Assembly (NCBI RefSeq): GCF_003217475.1
Contig: NZ_QJSP01000003.1
Span: 418,908-482,907 of the forward strand
Length of the DNA stretch: 64,000 nucleotides
Source of the DNA: Williamsia limnetica
Lineage (GTDB): Bacteria; Actinomycetota; Actinomycetes; Mycobacteriales; Mycobacteriaceae
Reading direction: 5' to 3'
The notes under the pieces were generated by a model. It had not been told where the DNA came from and ran no database searches. It saw nothing but the letters and a program-made list of their open reading frames with translations. Below, in pieces: positions 54,015 to 63,453 of this stretch. Made by a program: the position numbers and the translations under genes. The number at the start of each line of letters is the position of its first letter. Position 1 is the stretch's first letter.

Positions 54015-55037
54015 ATGACGCCGGTTATTCCGTACCGCCTCCATGACTTCCGTCCTATTGCTGGGGTACACGCCATGGGGAGAGTCAAGGTCAACCGTGC
54101 CGACCTCCTCAGAGCATCTGCAACGATAGGTGTAACTCCATTCGGCAGGAGCGCTAATCGAGCACCAACTGTCACAGAATTGTTGTGGCGAGTCGCAATG
54201 GCGGACGCAAATCTTTACGAAGACGGGCACCATTGGCGACGATCCGACAGCTACACCTTCTTAAACCCTACCGAGAAGGGAGCCGTAAGTTACTTTCTCG
54301 GGCAAGTTCAGGCAAAGATTGTGGCCGAAACAATATTTCAAGTATCTACGTTCGCTCAATTTGAGAGTTACCTTCAAGCACGGGGAATACCATTACGGCG
54401 CTCGCGACCCGACTTTATCGGATTCGACGACAGCGGAAGTGTATTTCTAACAGTTGAAGCGAAGGGGCGTTTTGGCACTCGACCCTCTAATACTGAAATC
54501 GCAAGTGCAAAACTGCAGTCTCAGGCGATAAACCCTGGCGGATCCTACCCGAATGATTTCGTTTACGCGCACGTGAGCTACTTTCAGGATGATCATTGGA
54601 ACGCTGACTTGTACGACCCTCCGGCGGCACGAAAAGGCCAGAACCTCGACATCCAACATGCCATGTTCGCACATTACTGGCCGACAGTCTCGGCCATAAA
54701 CGAAAGAACACAATCGGGTTTCGAGTCAACGGGCATGGACAGTCGCCTCGCGCAGTTCGACGATTTTCGAACTGCCATGTTTCCCGAGGTCGGAATCGCG
54801 ATCGGAGTACCTTCAGCAACATACCGATCAACTTTAGAATTCGCCGCCCAAAACCGCGGCGGCGTAAAAGTTCATCCCGACACCGGAATAGTGAAGTCTC
54901 ACGAAGTCCAGGAATTGCGAAGCAGATTCGGGGACAACCGAATTTCGGTAGGAAATGATGGAATGATTTGCGAACTAATCGATGATGGCAGTCGCGAAAT
55001 CCAACAGACAAGTGACGCTAGGCCGGTCATCCCCTAA
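54015..55037 (+). CDS. PD-(D/E)XK nuclease-like protein, family not recognised
   Basis: 340 aa from the ATG at 54015; an ATG at 54075 is an alternative. The middle has RRSRPDFIGFDDSG (Pro132, Asp133) followed by LTVEAKGRFG (Glu148, Lys150): the D...ExK hairpin of restriction-endonuclease-like folds, with a possible upstream Glu in VAETIFQ. The C-terminal part is unassigned. The gene is AT-rich relative to its surroundings and stands alone at the right edge of the island. It could be a restriction enzyme without its own methylase or part of a neighbouring system. Confidence 0.6.
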   Translation: MTPVIPYRLHDFRPIAGVHAMGRVKVNRADLLRASATIGVTPFGRSANRAPTVTELLWRVAMADANLYEDGHHWRRSDSYTFLNPTEKGAVSYFLGQVQAKIVAETIFQVSTFAQFESYLQARGIPLRRSRPDFIGFDDSGSVFLTVEAKGRFGTRPSNTEIASAKLQSQAINPGGSYPNDFVYAHVSYFQDDHWNADLYDPPAARKGQNLDIQHAMFAHYWPTVSAINERTQSGFESTGMDSRLAQFDDFRTAMFPEVGIAIGVPSATYRSTLEFAAQNRGGVKVHPDTGIVKSHEVQELRSRFGDNRISVGNDGMICELIDDGSREIQQTSDARPVIP

Positions 55038-55040
55038 CGT

Positions 55041-55487
55041 ACGGTTGCGACCGTTGGATATACCTTTGTTGACGCGCACTACACCGAGCGCTCCAGTGGA
55101 CTGCCCCTCGACACCTACTCGGGTCAGCCGAGTGCCGCCATCACCGAAGTCCTCACAAAACTGACGGAAGCCTTAGGATTGCCGGCATCGGAGCGTTCGC
55201 GGACATGGGCGCTCCCACCGGGCGGTGGAGTCGACATCGGTTTCAGCGAAGCATCACTCACCAGACACCAGCCTCGAAGATCACGACAAAGGTGTCGACG
55301 GCATCGGTCGCATACGGAATGATCTGGAAGGCGCTCGGCGGCAGTCAACGACCCCACCACGCTGACTGCTTTCGAGCTTGGCGTAATGGGCGCATGTCTC
55401 AGTAGCGGAGCAAACAACGCCGTCACCGCGTCGGACGCCGTCGCCGTCGCCGCAGATGTTGCCTCGGTTGCGAAATGTTTCATCTAG
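55041..55487 (+). pseudogene. Frameshifted remnant of a probable exported protein
   Basis: Three successive frames give consistent protein-like text: GYTFVDAHYTERSSGLPLDT and onwards to VDIGFSEASLT, then SLEDHDKGVDGIGRIRNDLE, then DPTTLTAFELGVMGACLSSG to AKCFI and a stop at 55485. At least two frameshifts and a missing start show that it is dead. The family is not recognised. Confidence 0.55.
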
Positions 55488-55499
55488 CGCGCTCCCGAC

Positions 55500-56230
55500 G
55501 TGCTCGGCGAGATCAGCGGTCACGTCTCCGTCCGAGAGCACGTGGGACAGCCTCCTCAAACGCGACATTCCGAAAAACTTGCCGTCAACGCAAAACGAGC
55601 GAGGGTCCTACCCGCCGTCGCCGACTACACCGTCATCATCGGCGACACCCTGTCAACACTCGCGCTCGGCGACCGTGCGTACGAGATCGGGCTCTTATTC
55701 AAGATCGTCCAACCGAAGAACACCTCGGCACGAGCGTGTCGAGGCGAACTCGCAGACCAACGCATGGTCCGTCACCCCGAGCTCGGAGACGTCACCGTTG
55801 GCCTCGCCCTGAGTGACAACAATCGGACCGACTCCACCGGATGCGTTGCTGTCGTTGACAAGCACGGCACAACGCTGCTCGTTCAGGATGTGGCCATCTA
55901 CGGGTCAAGCCTCGAATTTGCAGACCCGGCAAGCCGATACGACGAACAACGTTTTCACCAACTACAACCCTGAGCGCCACAACGGCGCCTTCACCCTAGT
56001 CCCTGACAGCACGGGATACGAAGAGGTCGGATCGGACGATCCGGGAGGCGGTTACCAAGCACAACGCATGCGTACTATTACGCTGAACTCGTCGGCCCGG
56101 GGTCCGACGGCCGGTACACAATCAAGGCTTCAGCCAACGACTGCGATCCAGCTGCGCGGGCGGGACGATCACCGTACAGCTCCTGCACTGGAACGATTCT
56201 GGCTACACGAAATAGCTCCCGTTCCGGGTT
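55500..56230 (+). pseudogene. Second frameshifted remnant of a probable exported protein
   Basis: One frame reads VADYTVIIGDTLSTLALGDR and later TVGLALSDNNRTDSTGCVAV up to 55973. A second picks up as NVFTNYNPERHNGAFTLVPD and a third as YYYAELVGPGSDGRYTIKAS. The segments follow each other without overlap, as expected of a single gene broken by frameshifts. No family is recognised. The bases from 56231 to 56413 hold no gene. Confidence 0.5.
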
Positions 56231-56413
56231 AAGCCGGGCAAGAACAAGATACACAAACCACGACAGAGACGACGGGGTGTCCCTGTCAGAAATGACGTGC
56301 GGCGCGGAAGTGCACCCTGGAACTACTCCCGTCGGAGTGATGAACACGTCGTAGTCGGTCATGAACTGCAGCCGCCCGGGACGCAGACCCACCATCGATC
56401 CCGGCAGACGCTG

Positions 56414-57439
56414 TCAACACCCGCAGGTATTGCCCACGTGAAGGAACGGTTCCCACAACTCCGGACGTGTCCGTCGAGAATCAGATGAAGAGGCTGTGGT
56501 GGCCATCAACCGCTCAAGTGCATGCTGCGCGATGCTGTCCACCGGTTGTTGGGCGCTGGTGGTGTCGAACTGGCCGTACTTCGCCTGGCCTCCGTCAAAA
56601 GCCACGATCTTGACGTCGTCGCCGATTCGCAATCCGTGGTCGGCGACTGCACGCGTCGTCGCAGCGGTCTGTCCGTACGTTGCGACCACTACGCCCTCTG
56701 GTGGGGTCGACCGGGAGTTGAGGAACTCTCGTACCGCGGCGTAGGCGCCGTCGGCGGTGAGATCGCTATGGATATGGGTGATGCCGGCGCCGTCGACGGC
56801 GGTCGCTCCGCGGTAGCGCTGCTCCACCGTCTCCCGGTCTCCGTGGTGCACGTCGGCCTCGGTGAACCCGCCGACGAACGCGATGTCGCGGCAGCGATGC
56901 GTCTCGACGAGGTGCCGGGTGGCGATCTCACCGGCCTGCTCATGGTCGACTCTGACGATGGGCGCATCGACGTCGCCGCGCACGTTGTGCATCCACACGA
57001 GCGGGATCCGCGCCTGCGCGCACAGCGCTGCGGTCTCGGCAGCATTGGAGGCACCCACCACGACGAGACCATCGATACCGGCCTCGGCGAAGGCGCTCAC
57101 GAACTCCAGCTCCCGTTCGGGGTCGTAGCCGGTGTTACCGATCATCGTGAGGTGGTACTGAGCGCGTGCCTGCCGCTCCACACTTCCGACGAACTCGCCG
57201 AACAGCGGCAATGTCAGGTCCGGCACTAAGAGGCCGATCTGCCGCCAGCGGCGCTGCCGGCGCAACGCCTGGGCCCGGCGGTTGGGTCGATAGTCCAATT
57301 CTTCGATCGCACGAGTGACCCGGGCCCGCAAGATGTTCGACACTGGACGTGGGCCGTCGTTGAGGACGTAACTCACCACCGCCGTCGACGTGCCGGCACG
57401 TTGCGCCACGTCGGCGACGGTCGGACGTTTGACACCCAC
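56414..57439 (-). CDS. LacI family transcriptional regulator
   Basis: 341 aa from the GTG at 57439, which has AAGGAG 8 nt upstream; an ATG at 57484 in frame lacks such a site. The N-terminal helix-turn-helix and hinge are typical: PTVADVAQRAGTSTAVVSYV (about 6-25) and RRAQALRRQRRW. The rest is a periplasmic-binding-like effector domain (IGLLVPDLTLPLFGEFV, AGIDGLVVVGASN, DVKIVAFDGG). It is divergent from the sulfotransferase/ABC operon and most likely represses it through the palindrome at 57563-57574. The ligand is unknown. Confidence 0.9.
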   Translation of the reverse strand: MGVKRPTVADVAQRAGTSTAVVSYVLNDGPRPVSNILRARVTRAIEELDYRPNRRAQALRRQRRWRQIGLLVPDLTLPLFGEFVGSVERQARAQYHLTMIGNTGYDPERELEFVSAFAEAGIDGLVVVGASNAAETAALCAQARIPLVWMHNVRGDVDAPIVRVDHEQAGEIATRHLVETHRCRDIAFVGGFTEADVHHGDRETVEQRYRGATAVDGAGITHIHSDLTADGAYAAVREFLNSRSTPPEGVVVATYGQTAATTRAVADHGLRIGDDVKIVAFDGGQAKYGQFDTTSAQQPVDSIAQHALERLMATTASSSDSRRTRPELWEPFLHVGNTCGC

Positions 57440-57515
57440 TCGATACGCTCCTTCTCCTCCGCCATGCCCCTCAGCAAGGGACATAACCCTCAGCCGCCCC
57501 CTCAGACAAGGTCTG

Positions 57516-57528
57516 AATCACGTTGATT
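57516..57528. promoter_or_regulatory. Second candidate regulator site, AATCAcgtTGATT
   Basis: AATCA (57516-57520) and TGATT (57524-57528) are inverted around CGT. It has the central CG common in LacI-family operators and lies 47 bp upstream of the stronger palindrome. It could be an auxiliary site for the adjacent regulator. Confidence 0.35.
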
Positions 57529-57562
57529 GTGACACTTCATCGGCCCGGGCGCCGACATTACG

Positions 57563-57574
57563 CTAATCGATTAG
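57563..57574. promoter_or_regulatory. Perfect palindrome CTAATCGATTAG, candidate LacI-type operator
   Basis: A 12-bp perfect palindrome with central CG lies 55 bp before the first structural gene and between the divergent regulator and the operon. The form (AT-rich half-sites around CG) is that of LacI-family operators. Confidence 0.65.
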
Positions 57575-57628
57575 ATAGTTCACGACCTGGACTCGCAGAC
57601 GTAACAACGCATTGGTGGAGTAGCTGAC

Positions 57629-58948
57629 ATGGCATTCGTACGACTCGCTGGAGTCACATATCTGGACCCTGACCGTGTGGACAACAGCTACGTGCTGTTC
57701 ACCGGAGCCGATTCGGTCACCCGCGTGATCGACCTCGCTGGAAACGTCGTCCACGAGTGGCCGTACGCTGGTGTCCCGCCCCGGATTCTCGATCCCGCCC
57801 TCAACGCCGGTCGCATCGGCGACGTCGGTGTGCAGTTGTCCGAGAGCGGCGACGCCCGTGGCGGCATCTACGCCAACGGCACCATCGGACAACTCGACTG
57901 GGCCGGTGAGCGCCGCTGGGAATGGGGTACCGAAGCCCCGGACGGCGCCGCGCGCCAGAACCACGACTGGGAACTCCTCCCCAACGGCAACCGGCTGATC
58001 CTGGTCACGGTGCCGCGGGTGGTCCCGAGCCTCGGTGATCACGTGGTCGGCGACCAGGGCCTCTACGAAGTCGATCCCGAGGGCACCATCGTCTGGTCCT
58101 GGCTGGCCGGCGACCACCTGGAGGAGTTCGGTTTCTCCGACGAGGGTTGGGCCGCGTTGCGTGAGACCGTCGCCCGTGACCCGGAGGACCCGTGGGGCTA
58201 CCTGGAGATGAACAGCGCCAAGTCGCTGGGACCCAACCGTTGGCAGACCGCCGACCCGAGCAGCGTGTTCGCGCCGGACAACATCGTGATCAGCTTCCGC
58301 AAAGCCAACATCGTGGCCATCATCGACAAGGCCACCGGCTCCCCGGCCTGGCAGAGCGGGCCGTACTACACCGCGCGAGCCGGCGCCCAACATCAACGCA
58401 TCAACGTGCACAAGGTGCCCCGCCCCCTGGATCAGACCTCGGGACAACACAATCCGCACATGATCGCACCGGGACTGCCGGGCGCCGGCAACATCCTCGT
58501 CTTCGACAACCAGGGTGGCGCGGGCTATCCGCCGGCCGCCCTCGGCATCTATGCCGGATCGCGCATCCTCGAGATCGACCCGACCACCAAGGAAATCGTC
58601 TGGCAGTACACCGCCGAAGATTCCGGCCAGCCATCCTGGGCGTTCTTCAGCTCGTTCGTCAGCAACGCGCAACGACTGCCCAACGGCAATACCCTGATCA
58701 CCGAAGGCATGCAGGGGCGCCTGTTTCAGGTGACACCCGATGGCGACGTCGTGTGGGAGTACCACAGCCCCTATGAGGGGCACGGCGTCGCGGGCGAACC
58801 GGAGGTCAAACACGTTCGGGTCCCCGGCGTCGACCGCCTCACCCTGACCCCGCTGGTGTATCGGTCGCAGGCCGTCCCTTTCGACTGGACCCCGCTCGGC
58901 ACACCCACACACGCACTGCCCCATATCGACCTGCGGCAACGGTCCTGA
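57629..58948 (+). CDS. Arylsulfotransferase (ASST) family protein
   Basis: 439 aa. Repeated beta-propeller-like blocks carry the family features: NHDWELLPNGNRLILV, the central HNPHMIAPGLPGAGNILVFD with its conserved His, and NAQRLPNGNTLITEGMQGRL. The family moves sulfuryl groups between phenols or desulfurises aryl sulfates. No signal peptide is visible, so this member is probably cytoplasmic. As first gene of an operon with a sulfonate-type importer, it probably acts on an imported organic sulfate; the substrate is an inference. Confidence 0.8.
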   Translation: MAFVRLAGVTYLDPDRVDNSYVLFTGADSVTRVIDLAGNVVHEWPYAGVPPRILDPALNAGRIGDVGVQLSESGDARGGIYANGTIGQLDWAGERRWEWGTEAPDGAARQNHDWELLPNGNRLILVTVPRVVPSLGDHVVGDQGLYEVDPEGTIVWSWLAGDHLEEFGFSDEGWAALRETVARDPEDPWGYLEMNSAKSLGPNRWQTADPSSVFAPDNIVISFRKANIVAIIDKATGSPAWQSGPYYTARAGAQHQRINVHKVPRPLDQTSGQHNPHMIAPGLPGAGNILVFDNQGGAGYPPAALGIYAGSRILEIDPTTKEIVWQYTAEDSGQPSWAFFSSFVSNAQRLPNGNTLITEGMQGRLFQVTPDGDVVWEYHSPYEGHGVAGEPEVKHVRVPGVDRLTLTPLVYRSQAVPFDWTPLGTPTHALPHIDLRQRS

Positions 58949-58986
58949 CCGCACACGTTCGCGAACCCCACCTCGAGAGGTACCCG

Positions 58987-59856
58987 ATGACCACCGGCCT
59001 GCCACCACACGCTGAAAAGTCGACGCCGCCGACCAGCGTCGAACCACCGCCGCCCCGTGTCGAGCGGCGATCTGCCGCGGCCTTGCATCAGATCGGCGCG
59101 AGCTTGGGCACCCTCGGGTGGACGCTCGTCGGCTTGGCGATCGCCGCGACACTGTGGTCGTTGGCCGTGGCCACCGGTCGCTTCCCCGAGCAGCTGTTCC
59201 CCAGCGTCCCGCAGATCTACTCCGCCGGGCAGGGATTGTGGCAGGAAGGTCTGCTGAGCGACGACATCATCGCCAGCCTGCGCAGAGCCGCAGCAGGTTT
59301 CGTACTGGGTTCCGCGATCGGGGTTCTTGTTGCCGTGGCCACCGCCACAACGGCACTGGGACGCAACGTGCTCCAACCGGTACTGCGGGTGTTCTCCCCC
59401 ATCCCCACCATCGGCCTGGTCCCGCTGGCCATCCTGTGGTTCGGCCTGGGCGAGAACAGCAAGGTCCTGGTGATCACCCTCGGTGTGTTCGTCCCGGTCT
59501 GGATCAACAGCCACGCCGGGCTGTCGAGCACTCCGACCGACTACCTCAAAGCCGCGCGCTGCCTGGGTGCGGGTAGATGGCAGACACTGCGGAAGGTCAT
59601 CCTGCCCGAAGCCGCCCCCGACATCGTCTCCGGCCTGCGGGTCGGAGCGGCGATGGCCTTCGTGCTGATCGTCGTCGCTGAAATGACGGGCACCACAGCG
59701 GGTATCGGCTACCGCATCTATCAAGCGCAGCTGTTCTCCCAGGCTGATCGACTGATCTTCTGCCTACTGGTCCTGGGCGTGATCGGCGCGCTGTGCGACG
59801 TCACCATCAACAAAGCCTCGGCGCCCTTCATCCGGTGGGCGAAGGAGCAACACTGA
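58987..59856 (+). CDS. ABC transporter permease, SsuC/TauC type
   Basis: 289 aa with six membrane helices from about residue 45, after a Pro-rich cytoplasmic start; GAGAGG lies before the ATG. The coupling loop [32 protein letters not shown] (about 190-220) is the EAA motif that contacts the ATPase. It belongs to the nitrate/sulfonate/taurine permease family. It starts 38 nt after the sulfotransferase gene and ends 1 nt before the ATPase start. Confidence 0.9.
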   Translation: MTTGLPPHAEKSTPPTSVEPPPPRVERRSAAALHQIGASLGTLGWTLVGLAIAATLWSLAVATGRFPEQLFPSVPQIYSAGQGLWQEGLLSDDIIASLRRAAAGFVLGSAIGVLVAVATATTALGRNVLQPVLRVFSPIPTIGLVPLAILWFGLGENSKVLVITLGVFVPVWINSHAGLSSTPTDYLKAARCLGAGRWQTLRKVILPEAAPDIVSGLRVGAAMAFVLIVVAEMTGTTAGIGYRIYQAQLFSQADRLIFCLLVLGVIGALCDVTINKASAPFIRWAKEQH

Positions 59857-59857
59857 C

Positions 59858-60616
59858 ATGGCACTAGAGACCCACGACCTGGTTGTCCACTATCCGGGTA
59901 CCCAGCACCCCACTCTCGACCGCATCTCCATGACCATCCCCGACGGCTCGTTCACCGTTCTGGTCGGCGCATCGGGCAGCGGCAAATCGACACTGCTGCA
60001 CTGTCTTGCGGGACTGACCACCGCTACCAGTGGACAGGTCACCGACAACGGTCGAGTTGTCACCGCCCCGGACCCCCGGCGCGGCGTCGCCTTCCAGCGC
60101 GACGTCTTGTTCCCCTGGCTGTCGGTCGCGGACAACATCGATTTCGCGCTCGTCGCGCGCAAACTGCCCGCCAAGGCGCGTCGGGCGCGTATCGACGAAC
60201 TGCTCGACCTGGTCGGCCTCGCGCCCGGGGTGGCCCGGCAGCGGCCCAGCGAGCTGTCCGGCGGTATGCGCCAGCGCGTCAGCATTGCGCGGGTCCTTGC
60301 CGGGGAACCGGAGGTGATGCTCATGGACGAGCCGTTCGCTGCCCTCGACGCGCTGACTCGACTGCGGATGCAGGATCTGCTGATCGACCTGTGGACGCGA
60401 CTCGGCCGCACCGTCGTCTTCGTCACCCACGACATCGACGAAGCGATTCGCCTCGGCGACACCATCAAAGTGCTGCGCGGCGGCGGAATCGCCGAGCACA
60501 TCGTCAACCCACTGGACCGCCCCCGCCCTGCTGACAGCCTCGCCGATCTGCCTGGCTACAGCGAACTCCGCAAGACCCTCCATCACCAGCTCGGCATCGA
60601 CCACGCACTGCACTGA
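59858..60616 (+). CDS. ABC transporter ATPase, SsuB/TauB type
   Basis: 252 aa. Walker A is GASGSGKST (about 38-46), the Q-loop is in [14 protein letters not shown], the signature is [16 protein letters not shown], and Walker B is [12 protein letters not shown] followed by THD. It powers the adjacent permease. The [10 protein letters not shown] segment is typical of the sulfonate/nitrate/taurine group. Confidence 0.93.
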   Translation: MALETHDLVVHYPGTQHPTLDRISMTIPDGSFTVLVGASGSGKSTLLHCLAGLTTATSGQVTDNGRVVTAPDPRRGVAFQRDVLFPWLSVADNIDFALVARKLPAKARRARIDELLDLVGLAPGVARQRPSELSGGMRQRVSIARVLAGEPEVMLMDEPFAALDALTRLRMQDLLIDLWTRLGRTVVFVTHDIDEAIRLGDTIKVLRGGGIAEHIVNPLDRPRPADSLADLPGYSELRKTLHHQLGIDHALH

Positions 60617-60675
60617 CAGCCACACCCGGCACATGCTCTCCCCCTCGATCCCCCTTCTGAAAAGGACATTTCATC

Positions 60676-61632
60676 GTGACCACATCTCTACGCCGCATCC
60701 TCCTGGTCGCGGTCGCGGCCACTGCCATCGCCGTCTCGGCCACCGCGTGCACCGGCACCGACACCGATGCAGACACCCTTACCGTCGGATTCGTCGTCGA
60801 CCCGTCCTGGGCGCAGATCCCGGTGGCCGCCGACGCCGGACTGTTCGACGATCAGGGCATCGACGTCAAGGTCATCAACTTCTCCTCCGGAGTCGAGGCA
60901 CTCCAAGCCGTGGCCGCCGGCCAGGTCGACATCACCACTGCCGCAGACGTGCCCACCTCCGCTGCCCTGGTGCGCAACCCGGCGTTGCGCGTGGTCGGCG
61001 ACGGATCGCGATGGGAGGGATCGAAGATCGTGGCCCGGCGAGATGCCGGCGTCAACACGGTGGCTGACCTAGCGGGCAAGAAAGTCGGCACACCGCTGGG
61101 CACCAGCGCGGCGTACTACATCTCCAACGCGCTGGCCACCGACAACATCGATGCCGAACTGGTCCAGGTCGCCCCGTCGGCGATCGTCACGGCCGTCAGC
61201 CAGAGCAACGTCGACGCCGTGTCCATCTTCCAGCCCTATCAGGCACAGGCCATCGAGGCGCTGGGACCGGACACCGTCGAATTGACCGGCGGCACATACA
61301 GTCAACACAGCCTGTACCTGTCCACGGAGTCGGCCATCTCGGCCAAGGGCGAAACGATCGGGAAGTTCTTCACCGCGATCGGTGAAGCCGGCACAGGCTT
61401 GACCAACAAGAGCGATGAGGCCGTGCAGGCAGTCGCCGCAGCCACCCAGCTCGACGCCGACCTGGTGCGATCGATCCTGGAAGAGTTCGACTTCACCCTG
61501 CAGCTCACACCCGACCTCGCGACCAAACTGCAGGAACTCGCGGAATGGGCTCAGGGAGAGGGAAATATCGATGCCGGGGCCACACTCCCGGACTACGCCA
61601 CCTTCCTCGATACCCAGTTCGTGTCGTCCTAG
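60676..61632 (+). CDS. ABC transporter substrate-binding lipoprotein, SsuA-like
   Basis: 318 aa from a GTG at 60676 with AAAAGG upstream. The lipoprotein signal ends AVSATAC, with Cys24 as anchor. The mature part has the NMT1/SsuA-like layout: LTVGFVVDPSWAQIPVAADA, LFDDQGIDVKVINFSSGVEA, AVAAGQVDITTAADVPTS, and DLAGKKVGTPLGTSAAYYIS. It delivers an organic sulfur compound, or a related small anion, to the importer. It completes the four-gene unit. Confidence 0.9.
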   Translation: MTTSLRRILLVAVAATAIAVSATACTGTDTDADTLTVGFVVDPSWAQIPVAADAGLFDDQGIDVKVINFSSGVEALQAVAAGQVDITTAADVPTSAALVRNPALRVVGDGSRWEGSKIVARRDAGVNTVADLAGKKVGTPLGTSAAYYISNALATDNIDAELVQVAPSAIVTAVSQSNVDAVSIFQPYQAQAIEALGPDTVELTGGTYSQHSLYLSTESAISAKGETIGKFFTAIGEAGTGLTNKSDEAVQAVAAATQLDADLVRSILEEFDFTLQLTPDLATKLQELAEWAQGEGNIDAGATLPDYATFLDTQFVSS

Positions 61633-61651
61633 GTCGCCGGCCAGACACGTG

Positions 61652-62041
61652 ATGGCTCTGTGGACGCGACGACGCAAGCTGCGCACACCGGACGCCGACC
61701 TCCCCACTGAGCCCGACTACCGCTTCACCCTGGCCAACGAGCGGACCTTCCTCGCATGGATACGCACAGCCATGACGCTGCTCGCGGCCAGTATCGTGCT
61801 CGGGGAGTTCCTCCGGTCCGCTGATGGACACACCAATCAAATTGCACTGCGGATCATCTCCATCACTTGCGTTCTCACCGCGACCACGCTGGCACTCAAC
61901 GCCTACTTTCGCTGGGACCGGGTCCAGCACGCGATGAGCCGGAGCCAACCCTTGCCGAGGCCGGCCAACCTCATGCGGATCACCGTGGCGAGTCTATGTC
62001 TCATCGCTCTCGTGTGTGTCGTCATCTCGGCCCGTTCGTGA
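61652..62041 (+). CDS. DUF202 family membrane protein
   Basis: 129 aa from the ATG at 61652 (a GTG directly before it is equally possible). The DUF202 signature RFTLANERTFLAWIRTAMTL is present, followed by two more helices (about 65-85 and 105-125). The family, which includes YidH, has no established function. The stop overlaps the next DUF202 gene's GTG start. Confidence 0.8.
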   Translation: MALWTRRRKLRTPDADLPTEPDYRFTLANERTFLAWIRTAMTLLAASIVLGEFLRSADGHTNQIALRIISITCVLTATTLALNAYFRWDRVQHAMSRSQPLPRPANLMRITVASLCLIALVCVVISARS

Positions 62042-62349
62042 CGAGCAAGGTGCACGATGCCGGACTGCAAGCGGAGCGGACAACGCTGGCCTGGCGCAGG
62101 ACCACCTTGAACAGTCTCGGCGTCACAATCTTGGCTGTCCGCGGGTGGTTCGTGCACCCCTCCCCCATCACCTTGGGGCTGGCGATATCCGCGGCGGTGG
62201 TGACCGCACTGCTCACCGCCGCCGCAGCACGGTCGGGTCGTCGCGATCGTCGGGACCAGTGCGAACACCCCTTCCGCTCAGGGCATATTAAGGTGATCAC
62301 GGCCGCGCTGTTCGGTGCGTGCGGGTTCGGCATCGTCGCCGCACTGTGA
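62038..62349 (+). CDS. Second DUF202 family membrane protein
   Basis: 103 aa from a GTG at 62038 that overlaps the previous stop (GTGA). The signature is LQAERTTLAWRRTTLNSLGV, followed by helices near 35-62 and 83-100. Paired short DUF202 genes like this are common in mycobacteria and relatives and probably form one complex. Confidence 0.75.
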   Translation: MTSKVHDAGLQAERTTLAWRRTTLNSLGVTILAVRGWFVHPSPITLGLAISAAVVTALLTAAAARSGRRDRRDQCEHPFRSGHIKVITAALFGACGFGIVAAL

Positions 62350-62943
62350 CATGTAGTAGTTCGGGTGTACACCGTCGTTCTGGTGACGGCCCAGCGGTAA
62401 CACGGTCGGAGAACTGCCCATCACCCGTTTGAACACGACACTCGATATCCGCTCCGCGGCGAACACCAGAGGTCGCTTGCACGCAATGTTCTTGTCGGCA
62501 CCGCGCACGAAACCACGCAGCAACCAGCCGCGTCCAACGGTGCAGATATACTCATGGCGGGTCACCTGGGGAGGGGATCCGGCGCAGACCAACCTGCGGC
62601 GTCACTTGTTTACATGGGGGAAGAATGACACCGAAACCGACCACGCCTGTACCGGCTTCCCCGGGAGCGGTGCCGCAACCGCCACCGCAATACGGAATCG
62701 ATCCTGACGAGGGCGCAAAAGCTTCGACAACGTGGTAGAGCTCTGCAGACATCATCAGTTGCTTGGATTTCTCCTCGCCCGGACACCTGACGGGCGAGGG
62801 AAGCGCCACGTTCTCTGCCGCCCGCGCTTGCGACCCGGCATCACGCCGCCGATTCGCGTCCCCGAGTTCGCGGAAGATCCCTATGGCAATCCAAGCGTCA
62901 CGGACAATCCCGGTCTCGGTCCGAGAATAGATATCGATTGATC
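62350..62943. other. 594-base stretch with decayed small genes
   Basis: On the minus strand 62355-62592 reads ADKNIACKRPLVFAAERISS and then SSPTVLPLGRHQNDGVHPNY, which looks like a genuine protein end, but no family is recognised. On the plus strand an ATG at 62627 with GGGGGAAG upstream gives MTPKPTTPVPASPGAVPQPP and stops at 62741; a different frame then reads ITPPIRVPEFAEDPYGNPSV up to TGA at 62939. This looks like a frameshifted gene just ahead of 62944. Confidence 0.35.
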
Positions 62944-63453
62944 ATGCCAACTCGTCGAAAGAATCGTTGGTTCGCAGCGCTTCTTGCTGTAACCGTCGTG
63001 GTTTCCGCAGTCTGCGCTGTATATCTGATCTGGCCTCGGGACACACATGAATCGACCGACGTCAGGTCAGAAGCGACGGCCCGAACGATGGCGACTGAAC
63101 AGATTCGCCGATTGGCGCCGACCGGAACCGACATCAACCCTGACAATGCACTACTGACCTCATGCAACGACGATCTGGACACCGCAGTTCCGGACGGGCC
63201 TCCGTGGAGCGTCCGCGCTTCGGCCCCGATCCCTACGTCTGGAGACCTGACCGAAACAATTTCTCGGGTCGAGGATCTCACGAAGTCCGGTTACCAACCG
63301 CTACCTACGAACGACGTCCTCTCAGGGCACCCGGGCGAACTTGTCTACGAGAACGAGAACGGGGCGAGAGTCGGAATCCTGGCGTGTGAGGTCGGCGATA
63401 ACATCACCTACCACGTTTTCGCGAGCCTGCCGTGCACAATTGACCAACGTTAA
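62944..63453 (+). CDS. Hypothetical single-helix membrane or exported protein
   Basis: 169 aa from the ATG at 62944. A basic start (MPTRRKNRW) leads into one hydrophobic helix (FAALLAVTVVVSAVCAVYLI) and then a polar domain of about 140 residues with three Cys (SCNDDL, LACEVG, LPCTI). Without a lipobox it is either anchored or has a cleavable signal. The family is not recognised. Frameshifted coding text just upstream may once have been its partner. Confidence 0.55.
   Translation: MPTRRKNRWFAALLAVTVVVSAVCAVYLIWPRDTHESTDVRSEATARTMATEQIRRLAPTGTDINPDNALLTSCNDDLDTAVPDGPPWSVRASAPIPTSGDLTETISRVEDLTKSGYQPLPTNDVLSGHPGELVYENENGARVGILACEVGDNITYHVFASLPCTIDQR

Noticed and set aside
36993..55037. Integrative mobile element with integrase and att sites
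   Set aside because: No integrase, excisionase, relaxase, transposase or flanking direct repeat was found, so a defined mobile element cannot be claimed.
62552..62809. 85-codon minus-strand frame with several Cys
   Set aside because: It overlaps plus-strand text that reads better as a decayed Pro-rich gene, and it has no ribosome site or family match.
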